Shown here piece by piece: positions 35,361 to 42,683 of a DNA stretch of 64,000 nucleotides (position 1 is its first letter; the number at the start of each line of letters is the position of its first letter). The stretch covers positions 633,434 to 697,433 of the forward strand of contig JAIZWL010000001.1 of assembly GCA_021498125.1 (NCBI GenBank), read 5' to 3'. The translations under genes and the position numbers were made by a program. Below the pieces are notes generated by a model that saw nothing but the letters and a program-made list of their open reading frames with translations, did not search any database and had not been told where the DNA came from. The stretch is from Candidatus Thorarchaeota archaeon (GTDB lineage Archaea > Asgardarchaeota > Thorarchaeia > Thorarchaeales > Thorarchaeaceae).

Positions 35361-35813
35361 TCAGCGTGGTCTCATCACCTCTGGCTTCAGTCCAAGGCCG
35401 ATCATGACCCCTCGAACCTGTTGCTCAAGATCCTTCCCTCCTGTAAAATGGAACATATGTGTGCCACAGTGTCGAGTGCAATCAGACGCTCCAAAGCCTG
35501 CTGGTCCCGGCTCGAATAGGATATGTTCTCCCAGCGCGTGGGCCACATCGCATTCTCTGTTGATCTCGCTCTGGGACCAGATGGCAAATCTGGCTCTTCC
35601 TCCCGCTTGAAGTAGGTAGTCTATATGCCAGTGCACAGTCTTGTTTTCTGAAAAGTGGCGTTTCAATCTATTCTCGATACTTGTGGATCCCGTGCCCATT
35701 GCGGAACCAACATAGGCCCACTCTCCTCTATCAAAGGAGAGACCTCCCATTGCCCCCACGCGGGCCTCTATTTTCTTTGGCACATCTACTATGAGAACAT
35801 AGACACCTCTCAT
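35361..35813 (-). CDS. DUF123/GIY-YIG-like protein
   Basis: A 150-residue protein of the DUF123 group, related to GIY-YIG nucleases and sometimes fused to endonuclease III. Features are GVYVLIVDVP, WAYVGSAMG, RHFSENKTVHWHIDYLL, ECDVAHAL, and FGASDCTRHCGTHMFHF. The order matches the family. It may cut or bind DNA, but no activity is established for the group. The small protein at 35087 lies downstream. Confidence 0.87.
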   Translation of the reverse strand: MRGVYVLIVDVPKKIEARVGAMGGLSFDRGEWAYVGSAMGTGSTSIENRLKRHFSENKTVHWHIDYLLQAGGRARFAIWSQSEINRECDVAHALGEHILFEPGPAGFGASDCTRHCGTHMFHFTGGKDLEQQVRGVMIGLGLKPEVMRPR

Positions 35814-35894
35814 ACATCAGACCTCACGTGCGTGGTGAAAAATATAGCTCACCTTGGTCTTTCAACAATCAGGCCGATCTTCGAAGCAAGTTTC

Positions 35895-36947
35895 CTATTG
35901 ATTCTGCCTATTCTTCTCCGAATGAAACACGGGCTTCACGATTTTTTTAATTTGTTCCAGTGTTTGGCCGGTCGTGAGGATTCCCGCCTCGAGTTCACGA
36001 AGGATTCTAAATATTGAAGGTCCCAGCATGCTCCATTGTGGTCTCAGTACCTTAGATAGTAACCTGCAGCCATACCGTCCGCCGAATGGCTCGGTCTTTG
36101 CATGTTTGCAGATCCTCCCAGTTCTAAACTTTGACATGGCAAGTGCGGCTGGTAGGTGTACTACAAGCAGGTCTTGATCTACGACAACTGCCTGTCTTCC
36201 TGTAGGTAGTAGCTCGCCAGTGATTAGGATATCATGTCCGCTTTTTCTGACGTACTGATAGAGTGCCTTGTACATGCTCTCGTGGCATGGTCCGCAGGGA
36301 TGTAGGTCTCCGGTCTTTGCTCGCTCTGCAATAAGATGATGGTCTGCTTCCGGCTCGACAAATTGATGAGCGAGTCCAATCTTTTCTCCAAGCTGGCGAA
36401 TGTGGTCCTGGTCTCTTCTGTTGAGAAACTCTTCTCCAAGGCGTACTGTGAGCAGTACTGGCGATAGCCCCATCTCCTTAAGTAGCAGGGCGGTTGCGCA
36501 GCTATCACTGCCACCTGAAAATGCCACAGCCGTATCACACTGATATGATTGGATCACCTTCGGTTCTCTCTCAGGATAGTCCAACTCCGTTCTGACGCGG
36601 TCACGTAGTACCATGATCATTCGTCGTTGGTTTTCACTGATAGTCCGTTCCAGTTCATCGCATCTACGAAGAGTCAGTTCTAGTCTATGTTGTCGTACTC
36701 TTAGTTCGTCGCGTCCATAGAATGTAGTATGGCTCCCGACACGCTTGGTAAATTCTGAGGCAATGCGCCCACCTGGGCCAAGACACATACTCTTCTCTGC
36801 TCTATCTGGAAGTACCACATGTAGCGAACCGTCTGAATGAGTGAAGACATCCTCAACTACTGGCATGACGCCGCGATTATATCCAAGACTGCTCCTGATA
36901 TCTCTCAGGATCACCGTGACTTCATCAGCATTCATCATCAATAACAC
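35895..36947 (-). CDS. PP-loop ATPase with N-terminal KH-like domain
   Basis: The C-terminal two-thirds is an adenine nucleotide alpha-hydrolase domain: AVAFSGGSDSCATALLLKEMG is the PP-loop, with CGPCHESMYKALYQY later and ITGELLPTGRQAV. Enzymes of this fold adenylate tRNA bases or other substrates. The N-terminal 80 residues look like a KH domain with the GPGGR loop (LGPGGRIASEFTKRVG), which suggests RNA binding, followed by a helical linker. So a tRNA- or rRNA-modifying enzyme is likely; the target is unknown. CxxC near CGPC could hold a metal or sulfur. Confidence 0.75.
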   Translation of the reverse strand: MLLMMNADEVTVILRDIRSSLGYNRGVMPVVEDVFTHSDGSLHVVLPDRAEKSMCLGPGGRIASEFTKRVGSHTTFYGRDELRVRQHRLELTLRRCDELERTISENQRRMIMVLRDRVRTELDYPEREPKVIQSYQCDTAVAFSGGSDSCATALLLKEMGLSPVLLTVRLGEEFLNRRDQDHIRQLGEKIGLAHQFVEPEADHHLIAERAKTGDLHPCGPCHESMYKALYQYVRKSGHDILITGELLPTGRQAVVVDQDLLVVHLPAALAMSKFRTGRICKHAKTEPFGGRYGCRLLSKVLRPQWSMLGPSIFRILRELEAGILTTGQTLEQIKKIVKPVFHSEKNRQNQ

Positions 36948-36998
36948 GTTATACCAAGTTCCTGATTAAGGCTCCCTCTCAGATAGTATGATAAGTAA

Positions 36999-37967
36999 GT
37001 GACGAGTCACTCATATGCAACAATGCCAGCTACACAGATCGCTCAAGGAGTCTATGTTGTCAAGGGAAAGTTTGTTGAGAACTTTGGCTTCATCCAATCG
37101 TACCTGTTCATTCATAATGATGAGATAGCAGTCATTGACCCGGGTACGGCCGGTCATCCCGGCGAAGAGATTTTGAACGCAATCGATCGCTTGGGTTATA
37201 ATCCCCGGCAGAATGTGGTTGCTATCGTTCTCACACATGGTCATCCGGACCATGTTGGTGGAGCTGCCCGTTTGAAGAAGGCAACTGGTGCGCCTGTCAT
37301 GATTCATGAGGGTGATGCACCAATTCTTGAGAACCCATCACGGTTCATTAAGGAGCGCTTGCTGCTCGATGCTGCTGGTCGTCTTGCAATGAAGGTGGAT
37401 AGGACCCCATTGCGTGTGAACTATCGAGGCATCAAACCCGACCGTCTTCTCAAGCACGGGGATGATCTGCATATTGGCGGGACAAGTTTCCGGGTCATCA
37501 GCACGCGGGGACATTCTGCTGGTCATTGTGCCTTTTACTCTCCCCGGGTGCACGCGTTGTTCTCAGGTGATGAGGTCAATAATTATCCAAATGACCCACG
37601 TAAGTTCTTTGTTGATCTAAGTGGCAGTCTAAGCGCACGTTCGATTGCTTTGAAGTCGTTATCCAAGCTGACCATTGAATATCTGCTTCCTGCTCATGAC
37701 ACGTTCTATCTCTTCAATGATATTGCACTGCAATTTTCAGGTGCATTAGCCGGGATTGAAGAATTTCAGGATGCCGTGTTGCAGGTGATCGCAGCTCGCG
37801 AAGAGGCGGACATTCAGCAGATCGCATTTGATATTATTCAGGGTCATGGCGTCTTGATACCTACTGGTCATCATGCCCTCTTGCCAACCACTATCTCAGT
37901 GGCTCTCCGGAATTTGACTGAGGCGGGTCTTCTTCACGAATATGAGGGTGTGTGGAAAGTAGTATAA
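36999..37967 (+). CDS. Metallo-beta-lactamase-fold hydrolase with C-terminal winged helix
   Basis: An MBL-fold enzyme of 322 residues. The metal ligands are visible in LTHGHPDHVGGAA, in RGHSAGHCAFY, in LFSGDEV, and in LLPAHD; these are the HxHxDH and later His/Asp sites. After residue 250 comes a helical tail with a winged-helix look (TISVALRNLTEAGLLHEYEG), similar to LACTB2-type or glyoxalase-II-like hydrolases. The substrate is unknown. GTG 36999 and ATG 37023 are both possible starts. Confidence 0.85.
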   Translation: MTSHSYATMPATQIAQGVYVVKGKFVENFGFIQSYLFIHNDEIAVIDPGTAGHPGEEILNAIDRLGYNPRQNVVAIVLTHGHPDHVGGAARLKKATGAPVMIHEGDAPILENPSRFIKERLLLDAAGRLAMKVDRTPLRVNYRGIKPDRLLKHGDDLHIGGTSFRVISTRGHSAGHCAFYSPRVHALFSGDEVNNYPNDPRKFFVDLSGSLSARSIALKSLSKLTIEYLLPAHDTFYLFNDIALQFSGALAGIEEFQDAVLQVIAAREEADIQQIAFDIIQGHGVLIPTGHHALLPTTISVALRNLTEAGLLHEYEGVWKVV

Positions 37968-38079
37968 AATTTCTTTATTCTCTCTCGAACTAGAAAAAGT
38001 TAGTCTTAAGTCAAAATTATGCATACATATAGCCCCCTGTTTATCACAATAAACAGTCGAAAGTATGGAGGATAATACT

Positions 38080-39231
38080 ATGGCGGTGAGCAGTAAGACT
38101 ATCGTTGCGATGATGAGTCTAGCACTTGTTTTAGCTCTTTTTGTGACTAGTCTGTCCGTTGGCCTTCCTGTTGTTCGGGAGTCACCCGGCATTTCTGTTG
38201 CAGAAAGTCCGTATTCTGATTTTATTGGCTATGACGCAAGAATTCAAAATATGACATCTTATGTGATAAGCGTCCACCCTCTTATTGTGAACTACTCAAA
38301 TTTACAGCCCTTGATTTCTGAAGATGACGCAGTAGCGTCTGCTTTGAGTTTTGTGAAATTCAATTATCCATGGGTTGGGGATATTAATAATGTAACACAT
38401 CTTGGTCTACTCGATCGTGCTTTTGCATGGAGGATGTTTCTTTTCTACTCTTCACTCGAGTTTGAAGTCTGGGTTTCAGCCTCTAGTGGGGCTGTAATTC
38501 ATCTAAGTGTTCTCTCAACCCCAATTCATAATCCCGATTATAATGGCACACATCAATACATTGATCCATCAGTTGCAATCACTACAATCAATTCTTTTCT
38601 TAAGGTCAATAACATTAGGATTCCTGAAGATGCTCGCTATCTCGGATTCCTGAATACTAGCCCCTCCCCACCATCTCAATTCTTCACCGGACCATATGTA
38701 CTTGCATTCCTACATACAATCGGTGGAGTTCCCTTTGTATCTAAGATCCCGTTTAATGCTTATTCTCTTGAGGGAATTTTTATTGAGGTTGATCCATATT
38801 CCGCTGTTGTATGTGCATTTCATTACTTGTGGCGTGATATTGGTGATATGTCTTTCTCGAGGATAATCACCTCTCAGCGTGCTCTCGAAATCGCTCGTTC
38901 ATTTCTGAATTCCAGTTCAGATTATCCAGTGATCCTCGCCAATTTAACTGTGAGCGATGTTGGTATGAGCTCGGTATCTAAAAATGATGATGCAATACGT
39001 CTAGTGTGGCGGATAGTTGTTAACAAGGATCTTGGTCGAAAGGACATCCTTATTGATGCATTCACTGGTGAGGTCTTGGAAACACAACTCTTTCGTGAAC
39101 AGATAAACCTCCCTCCCCTCCGTTCTGAAGACCCAATTACGGTGTTATGGATAGTTTCTGTGGCTGCTGCATCAGCTTCTATCATATTTGTCCTAATGAA
39201 AAAAGTGATTGGTTACCGATGTATAATATAA
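38080..39231 (+). CDS. Secreted/membrane-anchored protein with PepSY-like repeats
   Basis: A surface protein of 383 residues: an N-terminal signal segment (TIVAMMSLALVLALFVTSLSVG), a large extracellular part with several Asn-glycosylation-type sites, and one C-terminal membrane helix (VLWIVSVAAASASIIFVLM). At least two sections, around residues 85-155 and 265-335, follow the PepSY plan: a helix (ISEDDAVASALSFV; TSQRALEIARSFL), then W-R strand and (S/T)GxV(I/L)E or SGAVIHL. PepSY domains often inhibit or accompany peptidases; a peptidase-like gene lies two genes on. ATG 38080 follows GGAGGATAAT. Confidence 0.72.
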   Translation: MAVSSKTIVAMMSLALVLALFVTSLSVGLPVVRESPGISVAESPYSDFIGYDARIQNMTSYVISVHPLIVNYSNLQPLISEDDAVASALSFVKFNYPWVGDINNVTHLGLLDRAFAWRMFLFYSSLEFEVWVSASSGAVIHLSVLSTPIHNPDYNGTHQYIDPSVAITTINSFLKVNNIRIPEDARYLGFLNTSPSPPSQFFTGPYVLAFLHTIGGVPFVSKIPFNAYSLEGIFIEVDPYSAVVCAFHYLWRDIGDMSFSRIITSQRALEIARSFLNSSSDYPVILANLTVSDVGMSSVSKNDDAIRLVWRIVVNKDLGRKDILIDAFTGEVLETQLFREQINLPPLRSEDPITVLWIVSVAAASASIIFVLMKKVIGYRCII

Positions 39232-39268
39232 TCTGGAATGACAGATACTCTTGACGGAGGTGTTGGGT

Positions 39269-39718
39269 TTGATTTCCGATGATGATGATGCCTTGCGGCA
39301 CCAATTACAGGGTCGTACTCTTGAAGTATACAGATGGCTCTTAATACAAAAGGCGCCCCAGACTGCGCGTCAGATTAAGGAAGGCACCGGATTTTCAAGT
39401 GTAAGCCTTGCAAAGTACCATTTGAAGAAGTTATGTGATGCAGGGTTGGTGGACGAGACCGACTTGGGTGAATATAGCGTAATCAAAGAGAAACTTGTAG
39501 GTGAACTTCGATTTTACATCTATATGCGGCAACGCCTTATTCCACGATTCCTCTTCTATTCAATATTCTATGGTACCCTGCTTATTTTGTCCGTCCTATA
39601 CCTGTTCCCACTATTGTCATTGGCCACATCGTTCTTCATACTTATTGTTATTTTCTTTGCGCTGGGTACGTCTCTGTTCGAAACGTTTGTCCTTGTTCGC
39701 GGGTCGTCATCAAGATGA
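39269..39718 (+). CDS. Membrane-tethered winged-helix regulator
   Basis: A 149-residue protein with an ArsR-like winged helix at the N-terminus (LEVYRWLLIQKAPQTARQI, SSVSLAKYHLKKLCDAGLVD) and two membrane helices in the second half (RFLFYSIFYGTLLILSVLYLF and LATSFFILIVIFFALGTSLF). It probably controls the adjacent surface-protein genes from the membrane. TTG 39269 is chosen because GGAGGT ends seven bases before it; the frame is open to 39251. Confidence 0.75.
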   Translation: MISDDDDALRHQLQGRTLEVYRWLLIQKAPQTARQIKEGTGFSSVSLAKYHLKKLCDAGLVDETDLGEYSVIKEKLVGELRFYIYMRQRLIPRFLFYSIFYGTLLILSVLYLFPLLSLATSFFILIVIFFALGTSLFETFVLVRGSSSR

Positions 39719-39854
39719 TAGGTTTTTCTTGAAGATCATGTGTGTTCTTTTCTCAGTCAATGCACTATTAATCAGAATACGAAAATATTCAAATACTTCC
39801 TATACTAATGAATCCCACTCCCTGTTTTTGCAGGAAGGGATGGAGAAATGAGTC

Positions 39855-41588
39855 ATGTATGTTTATCAAAATGCTAGAAACTATACCATTTTATTCATTT
39901 TATTTATAGGTCTCAGCTTCCTTAGTCTAGGGGCTGAATGGCAAATAGCTGCTCATCAACAGATATACCATCAAGAGAATGAATTGAGGGATACTGTTCT
40001 TGGTATTGCAACAAATCTAATGAATGTTGATGAAACATTCATTATTGATCAATGCGAGCTTCTGGGCGTGGGTGAACCAATTTGGAACATTCGCTGGATT
40101 GGACCAGAAAATGAACTCGTTGAAATTCATTTGTCAGCAAAAGATTACACTCTCTTATCACTATTCGATGGTAGAACATATACCTCGACTTGTAGTCCAG
40201 CGGCAGCAATTACAACATCGGATACTGCTGTCATGATTGCAGAGTCGTATCTTCAACAACTACATGAAAATGGGCACTTTACTATCCCCTTAGATCGTGT
40301 ACTTTCAGATGTGCGCAATGATGGGGCATTATGGAAAATTGTATGGTTTCACGCGATAGATTCTATACCAATTGTTGGTGATCATCTTATTGTTCAACTT
40401 GATAGGACCACACGCAGCCTCATTAGTATCGATTTATCATGGTCACCTGTACCTATGGTTGCACCTATTCGTCATGCCCCTTCATACCAAGAGATGGTAC
40501 GAATTGCAGGTATTTCTGCGCTTGCCGATATTATTGGTCCCCATGAACAATTAGTATCCTCTCGTAACGACCATTGTCTAATACCTGTCTGGAAATATTC
40601 GGAGATTAATAATGGCGTTGAACTCCTTTCAATCTCTATTAGCGCCTATACAGGTAATGTTGTAAACATTGATGGGCCTCGATCATACTATGGTTTTGCT
40701 GTAGTGAGCGATGGTGGTACTGACTTTGAAGAGAGTGCTGATTGGGCCGATTTTACTTTGGATGCTGACAATTATCTACCAAATCGTCAATCTCAACCAA
40801 CAGTGAGCACGATGAGCTACTATTGGTCTTGGGAAAATGTCATCGTATATATTGGACATGGTGGGTTTTCGGGATCTTATACCGTTCTTGCGCCGCAAGG
40901 CCCTAATGGAGATCTGTTTTATCCTTCTGATATACCTTCAAACATGAATCAAGCAATACTCGTCTATGCATCCGCGTGTCAATCAGGCTGTTATGCGGCT
41001 CAGGAAAGCTCTGTGCATCTTTATCTATCAAATACGTCACTTAACAATGGAGCTGAGGCATTCTTTGGATGGATAGGTTCCCCAACTAACTCTGAAGCCA
41101 CTACCTTCGACAAGTACTTCTGGTCCGCAGCAGCAAATGGTGCTTCTTTTAAACAATGTAGGGACTATGCCAACGGAAAAATCAGTTCCAGCGCGAATCC
41201 AATCGTTCATGGAAATGCTCAAGCGCACCTAGAAAAGAAAGATGTGTCTTGGAATTATTATCTAGGTAGTGCTCCTTATAGAGAAGATGCAACTCTAAAG
41301 TATGACGACGAAAATGCATTTTATACCGATTATGACTACTTCAGATTCGATGTCACCGGAACACATGAGATCACAATAATGGTTGTTCCTTCACGATCCG
41401 AGTTCGATGTCGGATTCAAGGTGTACTCTTCATCCTATCAGCTGCTTTACACAGTGAACAGCCGCGGCGGTGGTGGATACGAGCGTATCACCTACAGTGG
41501 ATCGGGGACTTATCACATCAAAGTCTACATTGCCAATGGCGGACTTGGAGGAGTCTATGATTTGAAAGTCACCTGTGCAGCATCATAA
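39855..41588 (+). CDS. Exported clan-CD-like cysteine peptidase with PepSY-like N-terminus and PPC-like C-terminus
   Basis: A 577-residue exported protein. A signal segment (TILFILFIGLSFLSLGAEW) is followed by PepSY-like sections to about residue 280, then a domain with VIVYIGHGG (His335) and ILVYASACQSGC (Cys375). A hydrophobic strand ending in H-G and, about 40 residues later, a strand ending in A-C is the dyad pattern of gingipain/caspase-type (clan CD) peptidases. The last 90 residues (from about 490) form a beta domain like a pre-peptidase C-terminal (PPC) domain, with DYFRFDVTG and SGSGTYHIKVYI. GGAG lies about ten bases before the ATG. The pairing with the PepSY protein and the membrane regulator suggests one unit. 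Confidence 0.68.
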   Translation: MYVYQNARNYTILFILFIGLSFLSLGAEWQIAAHQQIYHQENELRDTVLGIATNLMNVDETFIIDQCELLGVGEPIWNIRWIGPENELVEIHLSAKDYTLLSLFDGRTYTSTCSPAAAITTSDTAVMIAESYLQQLHENGHFTIPLDRVLSDVRNDGALWKIVWFHAIDSIPIVGDHLIVQLDRTTRSLISIDLSWSPVPMVAPIRHAPSYQEMVRIAGISALADIIGPHEQLVSSRNDHCLIPVWKYSEINNGVELLSISISAYTGNVVNIDGPRSYYGFAVVSDGGTDFEESADWADFTLDADNYLPNRQSQPTVSTMSYYWSWENVIVYIGHGGFSGSYTVLAPQGPNGDLFYPSDIPSNMNQAILVYASACQSGCYAAQESSVHLYLSNTSLNNGAEAFFGWIGSPTNSEATTFDKYFWSAAANGASFKQCRDYANGKISSSANPIVHGNAQAHLEKKDVSWNYYLGSAPYREDATLKYDDENAFYTDYDYFRFDVTGTHEITIMVVPSRSEFDVGFKVYSSSYQLLYTVNSRGGGGYERITYSGSGTYHIKVYIANGGLGGVYDLKVTCAAS

Positions 41589-41665
41589 ACGCATCAAAGT
41601 GCTGTCTGCCGGGATAAAGCATCTACTTGCTTTCCCGGCGCTTCTTTGCATATGAGGGATTTCAT

Positions 41666-42487
41666 TTGCCTGATCAGAACGAAGATGAGTTTGTGTCAGA
41701 AATATTACAATATGTTTATTCGAAACGGTTGAAAGAAACTATTTTCCCCACACTGAAGCTTGTACGTGATTATGCTATCAGCGTCTACCTCTGTGGTTCA
41801 CTTGTAAACGGCTCTCGCAGTATGAATAGTATGAATTTTGATATTGATCTCGAAGTACTTGTTAATGCATCGTCAACCCGAGATAAGTTATTATCTAATA
41901 TCACAAAGGCAAACAATCAAATTCAAGGTCGTCTTCTATTCGATTTCAATGTTCACACGCCTCAAAATTTTCAACGCTCGCTGGACAGCAAAGATCATTT
42001 CAAAATCTGGTCTAGGATACACAACGGTAAGTTACTTTTAGGGGAACCCATCGATGTGCGTTTGAACCACAAACTTGCAGTACAAACACTATGGTCTGCA
42101 TATGAAAATCTCGAAGAAGCTTCCCTATTGGTGTCATCCCATAATGCGTACAATGCAGCATCGTTCTATCTTCACGAAGGTATTAGCACATTTTATTTTG
42201 CGGACACATTATTATTGGGGTCAAAAGAATTTAAGACGCGGCATAAGGCTCTCCAGTCCTTACTGGGTTCAAGCTTAACTTCGGTCCAATCTGCTTATTA
42301 CGATCTTACACGAAGGGCTAATGTACGTACTGGAGAATCCATTAAAATCCTTAGTGTCCCATTAAAGTCAAAAGCTTCTCCCGATGACTATGATATTTTA
42401 GAAACAAGAATGGATTCTATTCTCTCCTATTCAAAGTCTATATTGAATCAAGTCCAACATCTGGATGATAGTAGCTGGCCTTCTTGA
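41666..42487 (+). CDS. Nucleotidyltransferase (MNT) - HEPN fusion protein
   Basis: The N-terminal half is a minimal nucleotidyltransferase: YLCGSLVNGSRS followed by FDIDLEV supplies the GS loop and D-x-D metal pair. The C-terminal half is a HEPN-type helical bundle (ENLEEASLLVSSHNAYNAA, YLHEGISTFYFADTLL, RHKALQSLL). The two usually occur as separate antitoxin and toxin or as nucleotide-transfer pairs; here one chain holds both. I see no R-x4-6-H RNase motif. TTG 41666 has GAGGGA six bases upstream; the frame opens at 41627. The region is AT-rich like the genes before it. Confidence 0.7.
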   Translation: MPDQNEDEFVSEILQYVYSKRLKETIFPTLKLVRDYAISVYLCGSLVNGSRSMNSMNFDIDLEVLVNASSTRDKLLSNITKANNQIQGRLLFDFNVHTPQNFQRSLDSKDHFKIWSRIHNGKLLLGEPIDVRLNHKLAVQTLWSAYENLEEASLLVSSHNAYNAASFYLHEGISTFYFADTLLLGSKEFKTRHKALQSLLGSSLTSVQSAYYDLTRRANVRTGESIKILSVPLKSKASPDDYDILETRMDSILSYSKSILNQVQHLDDSSWPS

Positions 42488-42683
42488 CTCGGTGCATACA
42501 TATTCTACTTGGCTGCACCAGCCAGCTATGGAAAACGTAGGGCACATTATCACATCTCTATACATTCACTCGGCAGCGCGAACAGACACACAAGATTCAA
42601 GATATCGATTGTAATCTACTTTATTTACGAGTCTGACTATTTGATGTCTAGTTTAATTCGTACTTTCCTTGGAGGTCACAATA

